Assembly: GCA_023512835.1 (NCBI GenBank)
Contig: CM042084.1
Location: 45,803,609-45,867,608, forward strand
Length of the DNA stretch: 64,000 nucleotides
Direction: 5' to 3'
Origin: Taxillus chinensis
Taxonomy: Eukaryota > Streptophyta > Magnoliopsida > Santalales > Loranthaceae
The first letter of the stretch is position 1. Every line of letters starts with the position of its first letter. Position numbers and translations under genes: made by a program. A model generated the notes under the pieces. That model saw only the letters and a list, made by a program, of their open reading frames with translations, did not search any database and was not told the DNA's origin. Shown one piece after another: positions 31,026-42,784 of the stretch.

Positions 31026-31812
31026 GACACGAACAGGGAAGCCCAAAATTGATAACCTCTGTTGCAAGCCCCTAAAGTGCCCAAGACTAACACCAAGTGA
31101 TAGAGGATGACATTTGGAGATTAACTGATGCGGTGGCTTGAGAAGCAAGCAACTTGGGACACAAACAACTTAGGGCACAAGCAAGACTTATCTTTCCTTT
31201 TAATTATTTCCTTTTAATTGTTAATTTAACGGTTTCCTTTTAATTTCTTTTATGAGAATTTCCTTTTATGTAATCCTTTATGAGGCTATAAATAGGCCCT
31301 TACATCGTTGTAATGTTACACATGAATTTTATTCTCAATTTTATAAACCTATAAATTGATTCAATCAATTTATTCTTTGGGTTTGCTTGGATTGGCAACC
31401 TGTTTAGGAGATTTGATCGTTGCTATCGATCTCTTGTAGCTCATGCTGCGTTAGTTGGTATCGGAGCAAGGCATTTCCTGCAGTTGATGTCATTGAGTTT
31501 GTGTGTTGGAGGTGATCGTGTACCTGACGACGTTCGGGGAGGCGGGCGTCCAAGGAGCCAATCAATGGGTCCCAAGGGCGGAGTTTGATGCTGTAGGTCA
31601 GAGAATCCGACGTGCAGCATGGCATCTTAAAGATCTGACCGAGTGTGTCAACTCGTTAGAAGGTCGTGGTGGCAAAGTGCTTGACGAGGAGTGGCCAAGA
31701 GTAGGGAGAGTTCATGAATATGCTGACCAATTGAATTTTGATGATGATTTAATTGAGTGTGCTCGTCTGAGGGCAAGAGATGAATTAGTTAACCCAAACC
31801 CTAGACGTGGGG
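31026..31812 (+). mobile_element. orphan LTR 3' end, primer site and gag start
   Basis: 31030-31100 continues the Tat-like LTR start fragment from 22195-22354. From about 31150 the sequence has repeated TTTCCTTTTAATT words, a TATA box TATAAATA at 31287-31294 and a primer site TGGTATCGGAGC at 31456-31467. A gag-like frame follows, then the Athila-like LTR at 31813. How the two LTR parts came together is unclear. Confidence 0.5.
31487..31812 (+). pseudogene. unrecognised gag-like fragment after the primer site
   Basis: An ATG at 31487 opens MSLSLCVGGDRVPDD and PRSQSM, then the frame stops. From 31503 the neighbouring frame is open to the Athila LTR, with FDAVGQRIRRAAWHLKDL, CVNSLEG and LIECARLRARDEL, a charged, probably helical segment. 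Position after an initiator-Met primer site and composition suggest the N-terminus of a gypsy-type gag with one frame change, but I do not recognise the family. It is truncated at 31812 by insertion of the LTR. No partner or downstream part is in the window. Confidence 0.45.
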
Positions 31813-33299
31813 TGATAACGTGCATTTTATGCCATTATTCTAGTGTTTATTTAGGATGTTTAAGAGCATGATTAGAGCCTTATTGCTTCATATATCATAT
31901 ATATTTGCTCTAACCCCTAGGAAAAAGCTATTTACAAATATAAGCATTTTTAAGCTGTTTTGGTAGATTTTGGAGCTCATTTTTGATATAGTAGATGGCC
32001 TCAAACAATTGGTGTGCAAGAACAAAAGTTGCTTAGAATGATGTCCTCTACCTACCACAGAAATTTCAGAGCATTTGGATCTGCACGTGAATTCACCCAT
32101 TTCACGTGCAAGCATATTTTTGCTTTTCAGGCTTCTAGGATGCAAGGAAGCTTGGGGAGAAATTTCAGAGCATTTGGAGTTGAACGTGAATTCACCATAT
32201 CACGTGCAAATTGACGTGCAGAGATATTTTTGGACCGATCCTATCGTTTTTCAATGCTGATCATTTGTTCCTGAAGGCCCATGTCCAAATTGTGGATAGA
32301 AGATAGAGATTTTAAAGTGTGGAGTGTCACTTATCAAAACTACGTCGTTTTGATAGATGGGCTAGGGTACACACCTCAAGGCCCATCCAACCTCTATAAA
32401 TAGAGGCTCCACGCCCCATGCTAGATAACCTAGACCCCCTATACATTTTTAGAGGGAGAGAGAGGCTTCACGACTTGGAGGCTGCTCCTTGACCTAGGAG
32501 AGCAGCCGTCGCAGTCACCCGTCACGGATTTTGGAGCATGGATTTGAAGCCTTGTTGCGCGCGTGGATTAGAAGAAGATGTTTAGCTTTACTGCTATGGT
32601 TTTGCTTGTAATCATGCATGAGTAGTTCTTATAATCTAGGGGAGCAATGTAGCCCCCTTGTTGCTTTGCTGTTTATGAATATTGGGTTTGGATGATTGAG
32701 TTTTGCATGTTTTATGAATCTGTTCTTAATTTCTTTCTTTGGATGTACACCTTGGTATTCTTAGCCCTAGTCTGGGGCGGATTGAGATTCATAACTTATT
32801 TGTAATTGGTGTGATCATTATCATTTTGCAAGTATGATTTATTGGCTTTGCATGTTTGTGTGTTTAGATAACCATTCTGGCATACAACTCTTAAAAGGAC
32901 CTCAATGACCATTTGTTGTCCTTGGCTTATGTTTAGCATGTTTTCAATCAGACAACCCTAATACCATGAACCAGTAGAGATAACATAGGGAGGTGAAATT
33001 GTGACCCTAGATGCCTTAATCCTTGATTCTAAATCCAACATTTTTAGTTATTTCAATTGCAATTCTGTTTTAGATAAAGTAATTTTAAAACACAATTTTG
33101 TTTGCTGAGACATTGTTTTAAGCAAGATTAATTTGGTGATTTGAGTTAAAGCTAGATAACTTGGTAATTTCTGTGGGATCGACCCCTTTCTTGTCGCTAT
33201 TCTATTTAGCATTAGTTAAGGAAATTAATATTTTGAGAAGGGATTTAAACGATAGTAGCTTAACCCTCACTTGGGTTTCGCTCACGAAATACCTGTTCA
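31813..33299 (+). mobile_element. 5' LTR of Athila-like element, copy 2
   Basis: Starts TGATAAC and ends TCA, about 1.49 kb, alignable over its length with 3642-5159. It has an ACGT-core near-palindrome at 32333-32354, a TATA box at 32395-32402 and a GA tract at 32452-32464. Primer site TGGCGCCGTTCGGGA at 33306-33320 is the tRNA-Asp site with three bases missing. Confidence 0.85.
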
Positions 33300-33515
33300 T
33301 TAAATTGGCGCCGTTCGGGATTTAACGGTTAACTAGTTTTTAAATCAACATTGAGTGAAATTGTTTAAATTCTGATCTTGGTGTTTTATTTTGTCTTTTT
33401 ATTTTCTGTTATTTTGTGTTCTTTATTTGTTTATTTTGCCTTGTTCGGAGTGCTTGGGTGTGTTCTTGTTGTTTTACAGAACATACACCAAGTGTTTGAG
33501 GAATTCTAGTTGTGC

Positions 33516-34370
33516 ATGCCAAGACAGGAGTTTATACCATTTAATCGGGAACCTGAAAGATTGTTCAAAGCTCGTCACAGAGTAGCTAGGGAAGCAACAC
33601 GAGAGGTCAAGAAGCACCACGAAGGCTTAGAGCATTCAATAGGTGAATTGATGGCAGATTTGAGGCCTGATGGTGGTGCACCGCAAGGAGGGGCCAATTA
33701 CAATGGCTAATATCCAAAGAAGAGAGGGTAATAGGTTTATGCCTAGAACCTTCTTAGATTATGAGCCAATGATGTCGAACCATTATTCCGGGATTCGGCA
33801 GACAGAGTCCAAGCAAATAGCTTCGATTAAAGCCGGCATTGATCAACATGGTGAGCAACAATGCGTTTGGAGGAACAGCCGTGGATGATCCACACCAGCA
33901 TTTGATGAGGTTCTACCAGATGTGCGACACCATAAAGATCAACAATGTATCGGAGGAGGCAATAAAGCTAAGGCTTTTCCCTTTCTCTTTAAGGGATAGA
34001 GCTCTTGGCTGGTTCAATAGTGTGCCAGCAGGTTCAATCAACACTTGGGAGGAGATGCAGACCAAGTTCATGTCAAAGTACTTCCCTCCTTCCAAGGTGA
34101 TCCAGCTCAGAGGGGAGATTAGCAGATTCAGGCAAGATAAGATGGAGACTCTTCATGAAGCTTGGGAGCGTTTCAAAGACTTAGTGAGAAGATGCCCTAA
34201 TCATGGAAGACCCCAGTGGATTCAAATTGAATCTTTCTGCGGGTCTTGGGTCCCACTCACAAAACAAGGTGAATGCAGCTACTGGAGGATGCTTGGTGAA
34301 TCTAGAGCCTGACGCAGCAGCAGAGCTCTTGGAGAGGCTGTCATTAGTTGATTGGCAGTGGTCTAATGTG
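33516..34370 (+). pseudogene. Athila-like gag, copy 2, fragmented and truncated
   Basis: ATG 33516 opens MPRQEFIPFNREPERLF, nearly identical to copy 1. The frame ends in TAA at 33708-33710 where copy 1 has a glutamine codon. After small shifts the gag core is open again at 33839-34312 (FPFSLRDRALGWFNS, TWEEMQTKFMSKYFPP, AWERFKDLVRRCP), followed by another shift near 34250. At 34371 the sequence changes without a gap into the middle of a LARD-B LTR. The protease and everything downstream are missing. Confidence 0.85.
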
Positions 34371-35734
34371 CATTCCCCAAAGGACCATGTTGGAATTGTG
34401 GATATTTTGGCGTGTATGGAAGCGAGAAGGTGGTAGCTTGTGTAATCAAAACTACGTCATTTTGATCCTGGGTTTCACTAAATCAAAACTACGTCGTTTT
34501 GATAGTGGGAGGTCTATATAAGGATGAGGAGACTCCTTGTTCTAGGGTTAGGGGTTTTTCAGCCACTACAGCTGTCGTGGAGAGAGAGAGCTAGAGAGAG
34601 GGAAAGGAGGAGAACTGCTGGTTGCTGCCGGAGCGTCTTGCGTGGGGAGGACGGCGTCTAGCGCGGGAGCAAGGAGGATCTTCTTTAAGGTAGGGGTTCT
34701 GTCTCACCTGATCTGTTTCGGGGTTAGGCCCTGTGTAGAGGATTTATCGAGTTTCTATTGTTATTGCTATATTATTTATATGTAAATTCATATAGGTGTG
34801 AGCTCCTATATGAATGTTGGCCTTCAATGGCATTTTGGTGTGATTTTGTTGTTGCATGCTATATGTTCGATGAAATGCCTGTGTGAATATAGCTATGTGT
34901 ATATGCCTATTACATGTTTGGTAATATGCTTGTGTGGCTGGACTTGTGATTTGGTGTATGTATGCTGTGGGTGTTTGTTCTAGTGCCTGAATGGTGGGTT
35001 TGTGCACTTGTGAATGGGTGCACACCAAGTGTTTGGTTTTATGCTTAAGTGACTGTAGTGTGTGTTGTGTGCATGAATGTGGTATCTGGCCTGAAGAGGC
35101 GGTTAAATTACTTTGCCAGAGAGGCGGTTAAACCAAAGGGCCTCGAAGAGGCGGTTAAACTACTTTTCCGAGAGAGGCGGTTAAATCAAGGGCCTGAAGA
35201 GGCGGTTAAATTACTTGCTTGAGATGTGGTTTGTTAGCAGTGTGGTGGGCAGCAAGTTACGCCCGCTTGTGTGGAATGTTTTATTTTTCTTTTTCCTAAT
35301 CTGCCACGTCACACACTCGTGCACATGCATGTTGCCGCTAGGAACATGGGAAGGGTTAGGGACTTGATCCCTATGAGCCGTGTGTTGCTCACCCCTCCTA
35401 CCGTGTTTGCTTATTTTCCGGGGACTTACAGAGCGTTAGGTGGATACACCAAGGTGGAAGACCATCTTCATTTTATTGTTCACTTGATAATGTAACTTCA
35501 TAATTTATGTAACCCTAGGGGGAAATGTACTAAGGGATTGAATTGTAGTAAGGAACATGGTTGGTTTATGAACCTTTGATGTTTGAAATTAAATAAAAGA
35601 TGTGGCATGTTTGATTTATTGTAATTGTTAGTCTTGTTTGTGTGGCATCCGGGAATCCAACCCCGTTGCCCTCCGTGTGGGTGAATGGGGAGTCACGTGC
35701 CGGTTTCCCGCAGTCGGAAATCCGGGGCGTGACA
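34371..35734 (+). mobile_element. LARD-B copy 2, truncated 5' LTR
   Basis: Begins at CCCCAAAGGACCATGTTGG, which is ~485 bases into the 3' LTR (40830). It keeps the ACGT-core pair (34444-34465 with one change, 34482-34503), TATA box 34515-34522, GA tract near 34578-34596, leader hairpin near 34782-34813, and minisatellite 35088-35217 with GAGGCGGTTAAA units. Confidence 0.85.
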
Positions 35735-36376
35735 ATATGGTATCGAGCATGGTCTAGTTGGCCTAGGGTAGTGGGCGGACTTGGTTATCTTGAGGTCCTT
35801 TGGGGAGCCTAGAGGGACGTGCCTGATCAACACGGTCCTCTTGGAGCCTCTAAGGTGTACTTGGGGTAGTCCAGGTCTTGTGGTAGGATTTGCATGCATT
35901 GGCATTAGGGCACTAGTTGCATATGTTGCTCATGTGTGATCGTGTGGGAACTGTGATTAAGTCTGTATATGTGGTAGGAATGCATGAATAACGTGATAAA
36001 GTATTAATCATTGCAACTCTGATCTTTTGTGGTAATTTGAACATGAAGGCAAGGAAAAAGAAATTGTGGAATTGAAACTGTGCTTGGAAACTTGAGGCTT
36101 GTGAACTGTTAACAAAAAAAATTAAGTAAATTAAATATACAATAATGTTGGTGTTCTGTGAATGGTTGAGCATGTGATTTATTTGATACTGTGTGAAATA
36201 AGCGTGGTTATGAGCAATGCAATGGAATGTAAAATTGGTATAGTCTGTTAAATGTGAACCTATGGACTTGTGTGGTAATAACGCGTGTTATAACTTAAGC
36301 TGCTTAGTCGGTAGCGGTCTCACGATTGTTGAGATCGTTTAGTGTTAATCTGGAGCACTACCTTTCTGCGTAGCCA

Positions 36377-36592
36377 ATGTTTCTGAGAACTATAAACCCG
36401 ACTGTTGAGGTAATAGAGGAGGCCGCGACTCGGGTTGGGCAAGTGGAGAGAGCTGCAGTCGAAGGTGATAAACTAATCACGACAGAGGTTGGCATCTTTG
36501 ACCCGATTATTCCAGAGGTGAGGGATGAGATTCGACAACTAAGTTGGAGCGAGGTGCGAGGTACGCCGAGAGCTGTCAACCCATGTCATTGA
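36377..36592 (+). pseudogene. gag-like N-terminal fragment, LARD-B copy 2
   Basis: A frame of about 71 residues: TVEVIEEAATRVGQVERAA, ITTEVGIFDPIIPEVRDEIRQL-like middle, SEVR and a stop. It is the closest relative of the - strand frame at 8954-9169, so the LARD-B ancestor carried this short segment. Full-length chromovirus gag is several hundred residues; here the core is absent. Confidence 0.55.
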
Positions 36593-36653
36593 GAGGAGCT
36601 TGGGTGAGGATCAACCCTCAACACTCCCGTTTGAGCCCCGTTTCCCAAAGGGT

Positions 36654-36695
36654 AGCGCTTGCTGTGGACAACCGGGACATTGGAAAAGAGAGTGT
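36654..36695 (+). pseudogene. gag zinc-knuckle remnant, LARD-B copy 2
   Basis: Frame reads S-A-C-C-G-Q-P-G-H-W-K-R-E-C: the knuckle is intact except that the first cysteine position is serine. It is followed by A-K-K. In copy 0 (8893-8934, - strand) the first cysteine is present. Confidence 0.7.
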
Positions 36696-39600
36696 GCCAA
36701 GAAGTAGTACCGGTGTCGCCTCTGTGGAAAAGTAGGACGTCTTCGTACAGTCTGTTTTGGTAGGACCGGGAGTGATGCTGGAGGACTAGCTAGTGAGGCC
36801 CGTAGAAGAGCAAGACAGAACTTGATTGGTGGTATCGTGCCCCTTTGGTGGGTTGTCGGTTGAGTCCCGTACTAGTTATATGAGGCAGGGTGGACTTTAT
36901 CATGTCCCATTTGAGTTAGCATTTTGAATGGATGTGGTTGGTGACCTGTTAGGAAATAAATAAGTAAAAAGAGTAAATATAGATTTATAACGCTAGAAGA
37001 ATAATAAGTAACTAATGAATATATATGGGTGTCGATTTTATATGTGAGTGGTATTCAACTTTGGCACGTGTTGATAATCAGAGTAACCAAATCTTGTAGG
37101 CTTCCTTTTGCCAGTGGGAGGAAATTTAGATTGGCTAGCTAGTAGAGCTTGAGGTGTGAAGTGATGGCTTGTGGGTTATTGTGTGACACCTCCTTGGCAA
37201 CCTTAATTAATAGAAATATGTTCTTAAGCGGATAGAGGTATGTGTTGGAGTACTACTTGAAAGGGATATTCCTATGGTTACCTTTCTTTTCCAAGCGTTG
37301 TGGTTGAGGGAAAATGCGGCTAGTATAGCCTGCTCTTAGTCCTTGAAGTGTTATCTTGTTGGCTAGAGTGGTCGTTACAAGTTACGGTTAGTAACTATAT
37401 AGGTGTTCCTGGGTTCTCGGATGGTCAAGCGGTGGCCATGTGTCATGTTTGTCGAGTGTGAAAGACCATGAGTGATGTTCTAGAACATGTTGTGAAATGG
37501 GGATGCACACGTGTAAAATGTGAAGTGTTCTGGAGCTCAACTATCGGGGCCGAGTGGGTTTCAAGGGTCGTGCCCGATGCATCCAATTGGTAAAAAGAGG
37601 TAAGCAAGTGAGATTTGGCCGGCCTTGTTCGGGCTTTTTACCCACATCTAGAAAACATTTCTCTAGGGGCTGCGGGTGTGCTTTTGCATGGTAGGGCCAT
37701 TCCTTTGGTCTTGTATCTTGAGGAGAAGGTGTAAAATTGGTACGTTTTACTCGTCGAGTCTTGTGTTTCATTGCATGTGTTGAGAATGTGCGAAAATGTG
37801 GCATTGTGTTGTTATATGTATTGCATAAGTGGTAAAGGTATATAGCGGAGTTGCTACGTGTGGGTGTTGCGACACATATGCGTAGAGAAGGATGAGGCAT
37901 GGTGCATTGGTATAGTAATCGTGGTATGAGGATGAGGAAAGAGTGTTAGAAGTGATGTTGTTTATGTTCTTCCTTGTCCGGTGTTATTAAACCGTTGGTA
38001 AGTTGGGAAAAACAAAAAAAAGGGTTGTTTGATCCCCAAAATTGAGTCGGTTGGCGTTTTTGCTTAGAAGGGGTATTAAGTCTACTCCTTGGGAGCGATT
38101 TATGTCGGGCGGATGTCACAAAGGTGCATGTTTTAGAGCAGTGCTGGTAGGCGAATGACCTACATTTGTGCTCTCGAAAACCTTTCATGTACAGTATCAC
38201 GCGGTAAGGGAGATGGTTCACGCTATCAAGGTGTTGGTGTGTTTGGGAATAACGTGAAAGTCCCGAATCAGGCGTTTGCATGTCTTGTTTCTGTGCCACC
38301 GGAGGAATGGCAATGATCACATTGCTGAGGCTAGAGCCTGAGCATTTCTTGGTCGGCTTTGAGTGTTTTGTTGGTGTGTTGAGAGAGGACGTGACGGTTG
38401 GTATAGCAGGGCTAGTGGGCCATGAGGTGGAGTATGTCTTGGAGGCAAAGGATTCCTTTGTGACCTGTGAGTGGTGACACCGAGGATTCCATTATTGTCA
38501 TGTTGCAGGTAGGAGAGTTTTCCAGGGTGGAGAGAACTACGTTGTTGGCAACTACCCGGCATCAAAGAATTCCTGTCGCATGGAATGTCTGCCGACTGAG
38601 TAAGGCGTTATCACTTGGGTTGTAACGTAAGCCTCAATTAGTGAAGGCTGTGTGGGCCCTTGGTGGATCCTTATCTGACCGTAGTCAGGGAGGTGTTATT
38701 TGTGTGACATTCTGGTTCAAGGGATTCTTTAGTAGATTCTCAACGTTGGTGACTGGTGTTAGCCCGATAGTAGCTTTTTGGTCTTGCTGTGATTGGGTAT
38801 GGTACTGAATCCGTTGTTTTGAGTTACTCCTTGGACTCCGTTGGGCATCTTGTTGACTGTGACCGAATTGGTGGAGGGCACGCTTCATCCTGATGTAATT
38901 GTGTCCTCGATTGTAAGCCATCTTGAGTTCCCTTTGGCATTGGTTGGGTTCAGTTGTTGCGTGTATCGCTATAGAGTGAGGCGGTTTGAGCCGTGATGAT
39001 GGTGTTCTTGGGGTGATCTCCATGTGTAGAAACACGATTGTGGTTTGTCTAATGCTTTTCTCTTGTTTGTTTGTGTTTCCTTGTGACCTCTTAGTGTTTG
39101 CTGTCAGGGCAAGGTCTACATATGGAGTGTGGCTGCGTTGTAAATTGTTGGTGTCCGTTGACATCAAATTTTGATGGTGTCATTGTTGGGTATTTTACAT
39201 TATGGAGTGTTGGTCCTATTGTGACACGAGTCGGCGTCTAACGCCGAGTACCCTGCTATGTCGATGCAGTGACTTCTCGTTCAATCATATGAATTCTAGC
39301 GAATGGATGCTTCACGCATAGGCTTATGGTGTTGGCCTTGTTCGGTTGTCAGGGTCTTAATGAATCCGTGGGAGGTTTCTCAACGTCACTGTTGTCAGAC
39401 TTGCTCACATGAGTTGTTGTCAGCATGCTAATTGGCCAAGCTCTAGTTCTTGTTGTGATCATGGGTGTTATGTGTTGCTTTGATCTTCTCGTGATGTTTA
39501 CTACTTGATTTCTCTTTTCGGGGACGAACCGTCCAACGGTGGGAAGGTTGTGAGGAAACTCCCTGCGAATGAGTTTGTATGGTGTCAGCGAGTGGGCAGT

Positions 39601-40345
39601 GGCACGTTAAATGTGTAGTAGTGTTTTGTTTGTGCCTTGTTCCTTGTAGTGGTGTTTATGATGTGAGTTGGTCGGTGCCCTATGTGATTTGTTAAACGTA
39701 CGTGTTGAGGATGGGCGTATATGTCGTACACCATCGTGACATGTGAATACTTGTGACATGTGTTAGGTGAGGAGAACAAGGATTGTTTGTGAGTTTAGAA
39801 TATGTGTTTCCCTATCATGCTGTGCTGTATTGGGTTTGTGGGTATGTGCCTTCATGTGTGTTATTGTGTGATATCTTCATGTGGGTATGTGAATGGTTGT
39901 GGACGATGTGCATCAGCATGTGCATTATGGAAAGTGTATTGTCTTTTCGAGGACGACACGTCCTATGAAGGAAATATAGAAACGCGAATCCATGATGCGT
40001 GAGCAACACCCAGAGTTGTTCGAGGACGAACAATCTTAAGGGTGGAGGGGTGGCTGTTGGCTGGTGTATTTGTATTTCCTTTCGACTTTTGACTTTTATT
40101 TATATTGAATGTGTTAATGCAATGTGCTTGTGATGGGTATTTGTGACATGTGGATGTGTTTCCATAGATTGTGATGCATGTGGTTATGGATTATGGTGGT
40201 ACCTTGTTATGTGCTGTTATGTGCTGTGTGCGGTGTATGACCCATTTGGGTGTTGTGGCTCGCCGTGTGGCAAATGGGTAGCTTGTGTTTGTTTTCCTTG
40301 TATGTCATTTCTTTTCAAGGACGAAAAGTCTTAAGGGGGAGAGGA

Positions 40346-42193
40346 TGTAATGACCCGTGTGTAAGAAGTTAACCACAAACACCTTGGATGTTGGTGCACA
40401 AGTTTGAGGTAAGAGATGAGCCCAACAGGGGACTTTTGGGAGGTGCATGTGACAAGTGATAACGTACATTTACGCCCTAGGAAGATGCTATGCATATACA
40501 TGCGGTTTTAAGCTGTTTTGGTAGATTTTGGAGCTCACTTTTGATATAGTAGATGGCCTCAAACAATTGGCGTGCAAGAACAAAAGTTGCTTAGAATGAG
40601 GTCCTCTATCTACCACAGAAATTTCAGAGCATTTGGAGCTGCACGTGAATTCACCCATTTCACGTGCAAGCATATTTTTTGCTTCTCGACCTCTACAAGA
40701 TGCAAGGAGGCTTGGGGTGAAGTTTGAGTGCATTTGGAGCTGCACGCCAATTGGGGAATTGGCGTTCAAATTGGCATGCAAACATGTTTTTGCATGGTTA
40801 CCTTAGTTTTGTCATGCTAATGATTTTTCCCCAAAGGACCATGTTGGAATTGTGGATATTTTGACGTGTATGGAAGCGAGAAGGTGGTAGCTTGTGTAAT
40901 CAAAACTACGTCGTTTTGATCCTGGGTTTCATTTAATCAAAACTACGTCATTTTGATAAAGGAGGTCTATATAAGGATGGGGAGACTCCTTGTTCTAGGG
41001 TTAGGGGTTTTTCGGCCCACTGCAGCCGTGTGGAGAGAGAGCTAGAGAGAGGGAAAGGAGGAGAACTGCTGGTTCTTTGCCGGAGCGTCTTGCGTGGGGA
41101 GGACGGCGTCTAGCGCGGGAGCAAGGAGGATCTTCTTTAAGGTAAGGGTTCTGTCTCACCTGGTCTGTTCCGGGGTTAGGCCCTGTGTAGAGGATTTATC
41201 GAGTTTCTATTGTTATTACTATATTATTTGTATGTAAATTCATATAGGTGTGACCTCCTATATGAATGTTGGCCTTCAATGGCGTTTTGGTGTGATTCTG
41301 TTGTTGTATGCTATATGTTCGATGAAATGCCTGTGTGAGTATAGTTGTGTGTATATGCCTATTACATGTTTGGTAATATGCCTGTGTGGCTAGACTTGTG
41401 ATTTGGTGTATGTATGCATGCTGGGTGTTTGTTCTAGTGCCTGAATGGCTGGGTTTGTGCACTTGTGAATGGGTGCACACCAAGTGTTTGGTTTTATGCT
41501 TAAGTGACCGTAGTGTGTGTTGTGTGCATGACTGTGGTATCTCGGCCTGAAGAGGCGGTTAAATTACTTTTGCCGAGAGGCGGTTAAACCGGTGGCCCGA
41601 AGAGGCGGTTAAACTACTTTGCCTGAGAGGCGGTTAAATCGGTGGCTTAAGAGGCGGTTAAATTACTTGCTTGAGATGTGGTTTGTTAGCCAGGTGTGGT
41701 GGAGCTGGGGTTACGCCCGCTTGTGTGGAATGTTTTATTTTCTTTTTCCTAATACTGCCACGTCACTACACCTGTGCACATGCATGTAGCCGCTAGGAAC
41801 ATGGGAAGGGTTGGGGAGACTTGATCCCTACTGAGATGTGGTTGCTCACCCCTCCTACTGTGTTTGCTTATTTTCCAGGGACTTACAGGCGTTAGGTGGA
41901 TACACCAAGGTGGAAGACCATCTTCATTTTATTGTTCACTTCAGTAATGTAATTTCATAATTTATGTAACCCTAGGGGGGAAATGTACTAAGGGATTGAA
42001 TTGTAGTAAGGAACATGGTTGGTTTGTTAACCTTTGATGTTAGAAATTAAATAAAGATGTGGCATGTTTGATTTATTGTAATTGTTAGTCTGGTTTGTGT
42101 GGCATCCAGTAATCCAACCCCGTTGCCCTCCGTGTGGGCGAATGGGGGGAGTCACGTGCCGGTTTCCCAGAGTCGGAAATCCGGGGCGTGACA
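40346..42193 (+). mobile_element. LARD-B copy 2, 3' LTR
   Basis: Starts TGTAATGACCCG, ends GGGGCGTGACA, 1.85 kb. Athila-like join at 40457, U3 palindrome 40741-40768 (one mispair), ACGT-core pair ~40899-40920 and ~40937-40958, TATA box 40968-40975, GA tract 41034-41049, leader hairpin near 41242-41272 with the ATTC/GAAT form, minisatellite 41538-41668. Confidence 0.9.
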
Positions 42194-42784
42194 ACAGATG
42201 TCAAAAGAGGGCACTTCTAAGCTTGTATCCAACCGATGGAGGGCTGCCAAGGTAGCCAAGGCATCGGGAATCTGATGATGTTCCCGGGATGCATGTTCAA
42301 ATGAGATTTCATCAAATAGTCTAGCCATATCACATACCATCTCTTGGTAGGGAATGAGTTTGGGATTCTGGGTTTCCCACTCCTTACCGACTTGATAGAT
42401 TACTAAGGCTGAATCTCCGAAGACTTGAAGCTTTGTGATTCCCTTGATTAAGGCTTCTTGGAGGCCCATGATACAAGCTTCATATTCTGCTATGTTGTTT
42501 GTGCAATTAAAGGTCAACTTGGCGGCCATGGGATAATGTTGACCGGTTGGGGAGATTAATACTGCCCCAATGCCATGACCGGATAAGTTTGAGGCTCCAT
42601 CGAACCACAGAATCCACGTCTTTGATCCATGATCCTCCTGAACAACATTGATGTATTCATCTGGAAAATTAGAGCTCATGGGCTCATAATCCTCCAAGGC
42701 CCTGTCTGCCAAGTAATCTGCTATGGCACTTCCCTTAATGGCCTTCTGTGGGACATAGATGATGTCATATTCGGATAGAAGCAA
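42194..42784 (-). pseudogene. Tat-type second (additional) RNase H
   Basis: A domain typical of Tat/Ogre/Retand elements, which carry an extra RNase H after the first. All four catalytic acids are visible: D in WFDGASN, E in AEYEAC, D in GDSALV and D in IPDALA. The upstream linker reads YDIIYVP, GSAIADYLA. The segment is open for ~200 codons but ends where LARD-B copy 2 abuts at 42193, so the C-terminus and the integrase are missing here. RNase H removes RNA from the RNA:DNA hybrid in reverse transcription. Although this domain is intact, the element is interrupted at several places. Confidence 0.85.

Larger units (their letters stand above)
35735..40345 (+). other. LARD-B copy 2 interior, essentially non-coding
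   Basis: 4.6 kb. Gag-like frame 36377-36592 and zinc-knuckle relic 36654-36695, then no defensible gene. Homology to the interior of copy 1 is visible from end to end, with indels. LFEDE/hairpin cassettes recur at ~39512, ~39945, ~40015 and ~40310. Confidence 0.8.
34371..42193 (+). mobile_element. LARD-B copy 2, 5' LTR truncated
   Basis: 5' LTR 34371-35734 lacks its first ~485 bases. Primer site 35738-35748 reads TGGTATCGAGC (one base missing from CAG). Interior 35735-40345, polypurine tract 40333-40345, 3' LTR 40346-42193. The right end abuts the Tat element's second RNase H frame at 42194. Because the left LTR is cut, no target duplication can be tested. Confidence 0.85.
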
